DNA of 42,711 bases from Tubiluchus corallicola (taxonomy: Eukaryota > Priapulida > Priapulimorpha > Priapulimorphida > Tubiluchidae), in NCBI GenBank assembly GCA_030141605.1, contig JAQGDQ010001397.1:1-42711 (forward strand), given 5' to 3'. This document shows, in pieces, positions 33,340-42,711 of this stretch (the first letter of the stretch is position 1; every line of letters begins with the position of its first letter). A model generated the notes under the pieces. That model was not told the DNA's origin. It ran no database searches and worked only from the letters and a program-made list of their open reading frames with translations. The translations under genes and the position numbers were made by a program.

Positions 33340-34010
33340 TCAAAGTTTAATACGGTGGTGCGAATAGAATAATTTAGAACTGAATGTTTCAAAAACAAAA
33401 GAAATTAGAATAATTTAGAACTGAATGTTTCGAAAACAAAAGAAATAATCGTAGATTTAAGAAAGAAGACTGACGGAAAGGCATCTTTACTTATAAATAA
33501 AACAGATGTAGAAATTGTTAAAGAATTCAAATTTGTGGGAATAAAAATTTCAGATGATCAGGGAAGCTAATGTGACTATTGTGTAAAAAGGCCCGCCAGC
33601 GTCTGTACTTTTTAGATAATTGGCATCTTATAACGTTGCCCCTACTGTGATTGAAAGTTTGTATCGTGCAGTAATTGAGAACGCCTCAACAACATCTCTC
33701 AATGTTTGGTACCATGGCGCCACCACATAGGAAGATCGCAATGTTCTTGATCAAATTTTAAAATGCGCCTCAAAAATTGTAGGAATTCAACAGCAATTCT
33801 ATGCGACACTTATATAAAACTAGGGTCGCAATGAGAGCGCAAGTTATCATGAAAGATGAATTCCATCCAGGTAAGAAATATTTCGAAATGCTCCCCTCTG
33901 GTCATAGATCCCCTCGTAGATTCCGCTCAATTAACGCTAAAACCACAAGAACTTTAAATTCTTTCTATCCCGTTGCAATTCTCACAATCAACAGTAAATT
34001 TCAGTAAATC
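33340..34010 (+). pseudogene. Decayed non-LTR retrotransposon ORF2 3' end (CR1/Rex1-like)
   Basis: Frames broken by stops and shifts give, in order, NNLELNVSKTKEIIVDLRKK, EIVKEFKFVGIKISDD, and finally HPGKKYFEMLPSGHRSPRRF with NAKTTRTLNSFYPVAI. This is the conserved tail of CR1/L2/Rex-type ORF2 (NNL-x-LN-x-SKTKE, FKFLG-x-xIS-x-D, LPSG-x-RYR, SFFP-x-A). A 41 bp tandem duplication (33367-33448) disrupts the first motif. The 5' part is missing, as usual for these elements. Confidence 0.82.
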
Positions 34011-34380
34011 TCCAATATTAATTCTCTATTTTACTGTACAACTGATTGAATTATTTGTGTTAATCTTCTTGTTGTTTCCATAAGTTATTGCAGTACGTAA
34101 AACTACATAAATTTCATTGTAGCAATTGTCCCATAATGACAATAAATTGCCTACCTACCTACCTACCTACCTACACACCTACCTACCTACCTACCTACCT
34201 ACCTACCTACCTACCTACCTACCTACCTACCTACCTACCTACCTACCTACCTAACTGCCTGCCTACCTACCTATCTATCTACCTACCTGCCTAACTATCT
34301 ACCTACCTACCTGCCTACCTACCTATCTATCTACCTACCTGCCTAACTACCTAACTACCTACCTACCTACTTACTTATTT
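34011..34380 (+). repeat. Non-LTR 3' UTR ending in (CTAC)n
   Basis: The 3' UTR finishes with CCCATAATGACAATAAATTG and is followed by about 220 bp of CTAC with CTGC, CTAT and CTAA variants (34150-34370). A terminal microsatellite after AATAAA is typical for CR1/Rex1-like insertions. Confidence 0.85.
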
Positions 34381-36105
<1,725 letters not shown>

Positions 36106-36863
36106 TACAAGCTAGCGCAAAATAGACCACAAAGTCTACATATTGACGCCATAGTTTGGCTGACACCCCTTACTGAATAGTTATTGCCAGAGTTTGACTG
36201 ACACTCCTCACTGAATAGTTATTGCCAGAGTTTGGCTGACACCCCTTACTGAATAGTTATTGCCAGAGTTTGGCTGACACCCCTTACTGAATAGTTATTG
36301 CCAGAGTTTGACTGACACTCCTCACTGAATAGTTATTGCCAGAGTTTGGCTGACACCCCTTACTGAATAGTTATTGCCAGAGTTTGGCTGACACCCCTTA
36401 CTGAATAGTTATTGCCAGAGTTTGACTGACACCCCTCACTGAATAGTTATTGCCAGAGTTTGGCTGGCACCCCTTACTGAATAGTTATTGCCATAGTTTG
36501 ATTGACACCCCTTACTGAATAGTTATTGCCAGAGTTTGACTGACACCCCTTACTGAATAGTTATTGCCATAGTTTGACGGAGTGGAGTTTGATGTCATCT
36601 AAACACGAGTCTGTTTTTGTTTGTCAGTTTTAGTTAAACAGTTTGAAAACTGATCGTGTGAACGGTACATTACGTGAGTGGACAGTGAAGAAGCTTATAT
36701 CAAAACTACTGGCTGACTTAAACCTGTGAAGTTTGAACAACATAAGCTACCTTATAAGGACAAAAAGAACTGCACCTGAGATTGTAATGGACGATTAATG
36801 TTCAAACAACATTGTAATTAGGTGCTGCCATTTATGTGCTAATCCTATTACATTCTATCAGCT
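36106..36863 (+). repeat. Left inverted repeat of foldback-like element
   Basis: Reverse complement of 41954-42711 (coordinates sum to 78817), 758 bp, with no mismatch noticed. About 12 tandem 38 bp units (TTACTGAATAGTTATTGCCA plus GAGTTTGGCTGACACCCC) occupy 36138-36575, and a non-repeated 290 bp part follows. The right copy runs to the last base of the window, so the arm could be longer. Confidence 0.95.
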
Positions 36864-38829
36864 GACCTACTTCAGTATAATTGTATGGTCCATTGACTAC
36901 ACACACACTGGTCCTCTCCCTATCTAAAATTAAATGTTGTTGTGAAGCCTGTGCAACTCTGCATAGGTCAAGTTCTATACCTGTATACTGGGTGTGAAAC
37001 AGGTTTTACTGACTGTTTTTGCTTTATAGTTTTTGCTCAATGTTCAGTGCAGCAGTTTTGCTACTCATGTTTTCTGTAGTTTAATAAACACTTTTCTGTT
37101 GTGTGAAATGCAAACATTTATTACAAATTTTTGGTTCCTATCCATACTTCTCTGTGTCTAAACTCAATCATAACAAAGTGACTGACCAACAACTTCAAAA
37201 ATGACTTTCACACATATATATATATATATATACATATATATAACATAGACTGTGATTCGCTAATTTTTTATGCTATTACAGTGAAACACTACTAATTTCT
37301 GTATCGTGTAGCAATACAATGAGCTTTCAGATTTAATTTTAAAAGTGACTTAATTATGTTTCAGATTATGTACCAGATTAATTATTGCCATGTAATTGTA
37401 AATATTGTGTTGCCGTCTTTATTTTAAATAATTATATAATTTGTTTAAACTGGTAAGTATTTAGTGTAATACTACTACAAGTAACAACGTTTTTACTCAT
37501 TATAAATATAGTAACAATCATAACTTAATACTTTGTTTAGCTTGTTTAATAATGATTTCAATGTAAGTTTTTTGGCTATTTAATTGTAAGTATCGTGTTA
37601 AAATACCAGTTGCAGAAAAATCATTTATTTATAATTTCAAGCTTATTATTATTAATGATGGAATAATTCTACAATTGTTGAATTTGAAACTACATTTGCG
37701 CCAGCAAATGTGAAAAATTCGGGAAATAGAGATACCTCGTGTTCAAGAAGTCCCTGGTTCAAATCTAGGGCACGTTCCAAATTTTTTATATAAATTTCCT
37801 ATTCTGGAGTAAATTTGTTTCAAAATTCAACAATTATGGTTTTTCACAGAAAAAATTTCTAAACAGGTTTCTTTGTGATAAACGTTTGATGTGGTGGCTT
37901 CTATAAAAGGCTTTGCTTGAAGAAGACCCCTTAGAAAGGGTTTTAAATGTAGAGTTTTCAACGGTTTTCATTGGGGATCGCAGGAAAACCCCTTTAAACC
38001 CCTTTTCTTTTCAACAGTGTACTTTTCTATTACTGAGGATAGCACAGCCCTTTCTCAGTGTCCAACTTATAACCTACAGAAGACAGTACACAGAAACGAA
38101 GGTGTTTGGGACACAGCATAAAAATATCAGATCTATTTCAAGGTCACTAGAAACTTAATTGCTAATTAACTACATTTCTTTTAAATTGGTCTTCTCTTAG
38201 TAGATCAAGTCGCTTAAGTGTGGACTGTTTTTTCAAGTTGTGAAAAATTACATACTGTTCTACACCTGGAAAACAATTTTTCTGAGTGAATGTGCATGTT
38301 GTTGAATTCACCCACCCCCTGCCTTGTAAATTTGATAAACAGAGCATCCCAAACAATTTTTAGATTAGATATTTAAATCTATTTACTTTAACAGGATACT
38401 TACATCAGCAACATAAATTAAAAATTAAATTGATTATCTACTAGCATAAAACTAGTCTAATACGGGAGCGAAATAACAAATTTGATTTAAATTGTAAAAG
38501 AATTTTGCTAGAAATGGCTGCAGTAATATTATTAAATATAGATCTAATTGGGTAGATTAAATTAGATCATTGACAGCTACTGGATGACCTCTATTACTGC
38601 AATCAGAAAAAATCAGAAAGGGTATCTTAAATATCTTTTAGTGGTAAAAATATAAATGTAAATATACGCGAGATCCCATTAAAAATGCATGTTGGCAATT
38701 TGCCAACAGCAGCTGTTGCCCAACAACGTGACGCCATTGAGCGTCACGTGTTCGAAGTATTGTTTCGTACATTAAGTTACAATCTCCTCAATTCTTAAAG
38801 TCTCTCTCGAAGTTCTCCGAGCCACCATT
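36864..38829 (+). other. Interior of foldback region, left part
   Basis: No gene recognised. (AT)n at 37214-37242. At 37755-37800 CCCTGGTTCAAATCTAGGG resembles a tRNA T-arm/B box, but no full tRNA folds around it. Open frames at 37913-38158 and 38162-38356 have no family. Confidence 0.45.
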
Positions 38830-39217
38830 GTTAAAGGACAAGAAAAGGGGGCACCTGAAGTACGTTTCGGAAAAATCGCCTTAAAATTGTATTACTTTAT
38901 AGCAAATTTACGCGTATATCGCACTCGCATTGAAAGGATTTTTTGTTTGTTTTCATCTTAAATCTCCCGAAATACTGTTCCGAAGTCGCCATTACGTGAC
39001 GTCACTTATGCAAAAACGTAAATCAGGGGAAGAAAGGGAAATGCTAAACTATGTCCCAAAAAAAAATTTCCATGCAAAATTATGTTACTTTGCATTTCGG
39101 TTACCTGCTTGAAAGACTTATGTAATTGGAAAAAAAGTAGTAATTATTTAAAATCATTTTACTAATTGGCAAAATGTCGCTGACTCACCTCCAGGGTGCA
39201 CCACTCACTAACCAAAA
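38830..39217 (-). repeat. 380 bp dispersed repeat, copy 2
   Basis: Inverted relative of 29960-30341, with many substitutions. Confidence 0.75.
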
Positions 39218-39459
39218 ACAAATGAAAAAATGGCATAGTTTTATTTTACATAAACGAGAACAACGAGGCAAACTGAACGATTTACAAGGTTATTCTCAAG
39301 CGAAAAAAGTTGCCTTTTGCCAGACATCCGCAATCCGTTATTGCGTAAAAATTACTTTCAGTGCAGCAGATTTGTTATCAGATTTGCGTTACACTGCGTT
39401 GTTTTTCTGCATTTTTTCCTAGTGACTTTTTATACGCAGTTGGATGCGCAACAACGAAT

Positions 39460-39918
39460 AACGAATTCCGGTTGTGTGATAAACACCGCATTACAGAATG
39501 ATTCGCAATTCGCATAGCGCAATAACGCAAAACGAATTCCGGATGTGTGATAAACACCGCATTACAGAATGATTCGCAATTCACATAGCGCAATAACACA
39601 AAATGAATTCTGGATGTGTGATAAACACCGCATTTCAGAATGATTCGCAATTCGCATTGCGCAATAACACAAAACGAATTCCGGATGTGTGATAAACACC
39701 GCATTACAGAATGATTCGCAATTCGCATAGCGCAATAACGCATAAGGAATTCCGGATGTGTGATAAACACCGCATTACAGAATGATTCGCAATTCACATA
39801 GCGCAATAACGCAAAACGAATTCTGGATGTGTGATAAACACCGCATTACAGAATGATTCGCAATTCGCATAGCGCAATAACGCAAAACGAATTCCGGATG
39901 TGTGATAAACACCGCGCT
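39460..39918 (+). repeat. 71 bp minisatellite with EcoRI site
   Basis: Six full units and a partial seventh, each containing CGAATTCCGGATGTGTGATA, AACACCGCATTACAGAATGA and TTCGCAATTCGCATAGCGCA. Units differ by a few transitions at CpG positions (CGAATTC/TGAATTC, TTCGCA/TTCACA), which would fit methylated CpG decay. The frames here (both strands) are repeat read-through. Confidence 0.94.
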
Positions 39919-40059
39919 ACAGAAACCAATGACACTCGAATATCAAACCAACCTGGGGCAGCTGCTGCTCACACCTTGCAAAAGAAGAAGGGATGAGCAC
40001 GGCAGATGACAATGTTCCGTCAAAGCCTGCAGGAAACACAGCTCCCGACTAGGTCTGTA

Positions 40060-41953
40060 GTAACCCCCAAGACATGTATGTAATGTAACGAAAATGTGTG
40101 CTACAGGAGTGACAGCTCAGGTGGCACGCGAGACGGAGAGGTACAGGATGGATCCATTGGGGAATAGCAAATGTAGATAGATTGGATTGGCAAAGATGAA
40201 ATTGAACATGGGATAGATGATTGTACAAGTTGGTGAGAAAGACAAACACAGAGGTGGAGTGGCGGTATTGATGTCACAAAGTACATAGAAGAGTTGCATG
40301 GAGTTGAGACCAGAGTCAAGTCAAATAATATGCTCAAGGTTTTATTCAGCATACAGGAAGGTTACATTGATACATTGGTATATGCACCAACAAATGTTGC
40401 CAATGAAGAAGACAACGATGCTTTTTTATGGCAAATTACAGGCGATAATAGAAAAATGAAACAGGAATGACACGATAGTGTTGACGGGGGATTTTAATGA
40501 AAAGGTTGGCACTGATAACAATAATGGAGAAACTATTGAGAGAAAACATGAAATGGGCGAAATGTCAGACAATGGTGAATGATAGTGCGAGTTAGCAATT
40601 ATGAATTGACTAGTAATAACAGGAACATGATTTGCACACAAGTAGGTGCATAACACCACTTGGACATCACCAGATGGGCAAACTGAAACCAGATTAGCCA
40701 TGTGCTAGTTGCAGGAAAAATGCGATCATCAGTACTGGACACAAGAGCAATGATGGGAGCTGATGCTGGTAGTGATCACAGTCCAGTGAGGTCAAAAATG
40801 AAGTTGAAGTAAATGAGGGCTACACACAGCAAGAAGATCAGATAAAAGTTGTATTTACTGATGGTGATCCAAGTCAGAGGATGGTGCAATAAAGGAGAAG
40901 TATATATTGGAGATGAGGAACAATTTCCAAATTCTGGAGAGCCTAGTTGAGTTAGAGGAGCTTAGCGACAAGAATGAGCAGGTGTACATGAACATGGCAC
41001 AGCCAATTCTTGGAAGGGCAAGGAGAATAAGCCATGGTTTGCAGGAGAAACATGGAGGCAAGTACAAGAAAATAGAGGGATCAATGAGAAAATCCTGAGA
41101 ACAAGACTGGAGAGCACAAGACAGAGGTTGACAGAAGAATGCATTCAGGTGAAGATGAGTGCTAAGAATGACAAGAGGAGATGGGAAATGGAATGCCAGA
41201 GAAAGCAGACAGAGCAGTAGAGTATGGCAGGATGAAGGAACTGCTCAGCATCACACATGTACTGACAGGAGAAAGGGGGCAGTTGGGGGAAGCAAAGGAC
41301 AAGAAAGAAGCACTTAAAACAGAGAAGAGAGAGAGAAGGGAGATATGGGTGGAGCACTTCCAAGAGATACTCAGCAGAAAGGATATTGAACACCCTGAAG
41401 GAAAGGAAGAGATAGAGCATGTGCAGGTCTTGGAAGAAATTAATTGTGCAACAATAAGGCTGAACTAGATCAAGGTTGGCACTATGCAAGACGAAGTGTG
41501 GCAAGGCACCTGGTGCAGATAATGTGAGCATGAACTTGCTGAAGGTAGATATAGAAGAGACAGGCAGGCAGTTAACACATATGTTCTGTTTAATATAGTG
41601 GGAAGAGAAGGTTTTAGACAACTGGAAGAAGGGAGTGATGGGTAAGATACCAAAGAAGCGGGGTGTGTGGGATTGCAACAACTGGCAAGGAGTGATGCAA
41701 AGCAAGTAAGATGCTCAGAAGAATACTCATTGATAGGATGAAGAAAAGAGTAGAAAAGGCAACAAGGATGGAAAAAGCAGGTTTCAGAATGGAGAGGAGA
41801 GCATGCAACCAGATCATCATTTTAAGGATCATAATAGCACAAGCAAATGAATGGAATGCTTCTGTATACATACATGTTGTTGGTTTTGAGGAAGCAGTTG
41901 ATTCAGTACGTAGAGAGAGCTTGTAGAAGATCCTTGGCCAGTGAAGATGAGAA
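40060..41953 (+). pseudogene. Decayed RTE-like non-LTR retrotransposon (endonuclease + RT part)
   Basis: Pieces in several plus frames, in the correct order: VARETERYRMDPLG (start of the AP endonuclease), VLTGDFNEKVGTDN (catalytic GDxN region), a GSDHSPV-type motif near 40775 (end of the endonuclease), a Lys/Glu-rich linker (41180-41460), and RT motifs ILIDRMKKRVE, AGFRMERRACNQI and VVGFEEAVDSVRRESL. All are broken by stops or shifts. The RT stops before its catalytic YxDD region, at the right inverted repeat. Confidence 0.85.
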
Positions 41954-42711
41954 AGCTGATAGAATGTAATAGGATTAGCACATAAATGGCAGCACCTAAT
42001 TACAATGTTGTTTGAACATTAATCGTCCATTACAATCTCAGGTGCAGTTCTTTTTGTCCTTATAAGGTAGCTTATGTTGTTCAAACTTCACAGGTTTAAG
42101 TCAGCCAGTAGTTTTGATATAAGCTTCTTCACTGTCCACTCACGTAATGTACCGTTCACACGATCAGTTTTCAAACTGTTTAACTAAAACTGACAAACAA
42201 AAACAGACTCGTGTTTAGATGACATCAAACTCCACTCCGTCAAACTATGGCAATAACTATTCAGTAAGGGGTGTCAGTCAAACTCTGGCAATAACTATTC
42301 AGTAAGGGGTGTCAATCAAACTATGGCAATAACTATTCAGTAAGGGGTGCCAGCCAAACTCTGGCAATAACTATTCAGTGAGGGGTGTCAGTCAAACTCT
42401 GGCAATAACTATTCAGTAAGGGGTGTCAGCCAAACTCTGGCAATAACTATTCAGTAAGGGGTGTCAGCCAAACTCTGGCAATAACTATTCAGTGAGGAGT
42501 GTCAGTCAAACTCTGGCAATAACTATTCAGTAAGGGGTGTCAGCCAAACTCTGGCAATAACTATTCAGTAAGGGGTGTCAGCCAAACTCTGGCAATAACT
42601 ATTCAGTGAGGAGTGTCAGTCAAACTCTGGCAATAACTATTCAGTAAGGGGTGTCAGCCAAACTATGGCGTCAATATGTAGACTTTGTGGTCTATTTTGC
42701 GCTAGCTTGTA
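41954..42711 (-). repeat. Right inverted repeat of foldback-like element
   Basis: Mirror of 36106-36863, with the 38 bp array at about 42242-42679 and the terminal CTAGCTTGTA at the window edge. The RT fragment runs directly into its inner end. Confidence 0.95.

Larger units (their letters stand above)
36106..42711 (+). mobile_element. Candidate 6.6 kb foldback element
   Basis: Long inverted repeats with internal tandem units flank 5.1 kb that shares no symmetry. Such structure is known from Foldback/Galileo-type DNA elements. No transposase frame is visible inside, and target duplications cannot be checked because the right flank is missing. Alternatively this is a plain inverted duplication or a contig-end fold-back. 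Confidence 0.5.

Noticed and set aside
37750-37800. tRNA-like GGTTCAAATC and the B-box-like word at 3735
   Set aside because: No A box at the right spacing and no cloverleaf could be folded; at most a SINE relic.

Overview
The window is animal nuclear DNA from an unidentified species. It is AT-rich and gene-poor, with small exons that have GT/AG borders and long introns full of satellites, MITEs and non-LTR retrotransposon debris. A class B1 (secretin-family) receptor fragment points to a bilaterian. Nothing here fixes the phylum. No bacterial-type gene, rRNA or convincing tRNA was seen. Most long open frames are read-through of simple repeats.

Layout. (1) 1-3321 and 21235-24266 are direct copies of one 3 kb block (X). 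X holds three consecutive exons (A, B, C; minus strand) of a pentraxin-type lectin domain. The right copy continues into a fourth exon (D, 24988-25112), and D-A-B-C join in perfect phase to an intact domain. (2) Between the X copies lies a 17.9 kb palindrome (P): left arm 3315-10597, spacer about 10598-13834, right arm 13835-21235. Outer arm parts are almost identical; inner parts are clearly diverged. Each arm also contains a small local palindrome (6242-7257 and 17194-18308), so one C-type-lectin half-exon is present four times, twice per strand. The arms also carry a pentraxin N-terminal exon and a broken second exon. The spacer holds scrambled, partly broken pentraxin exons and a 669 bp TIR transposon. 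(3) 25113-36105 contains two exons of a class B1 GPCR (28536-28662 and about 30515-30668, plus strand), a large (CTTA)(CTA)(CTG) microsatellite abutting the first acceptor, an 80 bp tandem array followed by a hammerhead-like motif, dispersed repeats, and a decayed non-LTR ORF2 3' end. (4) 36106-42711 is bounded by 758 bp inverted repeats built mainly of a 38 bp tandem unit. Inside lie a 71 bp satellite and a decayed RTE-like non-LTR element.

How the parts relate. The recognisable coding DNA is a family of lectin exons (CTLD half plus pentraxin N-D-A-B-C) that has been duplicated, inverted and partly pseudogenised around a palindrome, so both strands carry lectin exons in the sense direction. 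The reader should weigh two explanations for X-P-X: a real lectin-gene palindrome evolving by inverted duplication and conversion, or an assembly fold-back or haplotype fusion. The diverged inner arms, with in-frame exon differences, favour a real old duplication. The near-identity of the outer arms, and the fact that both window ends coincide with repeat boundaries, keep the artefact option open.
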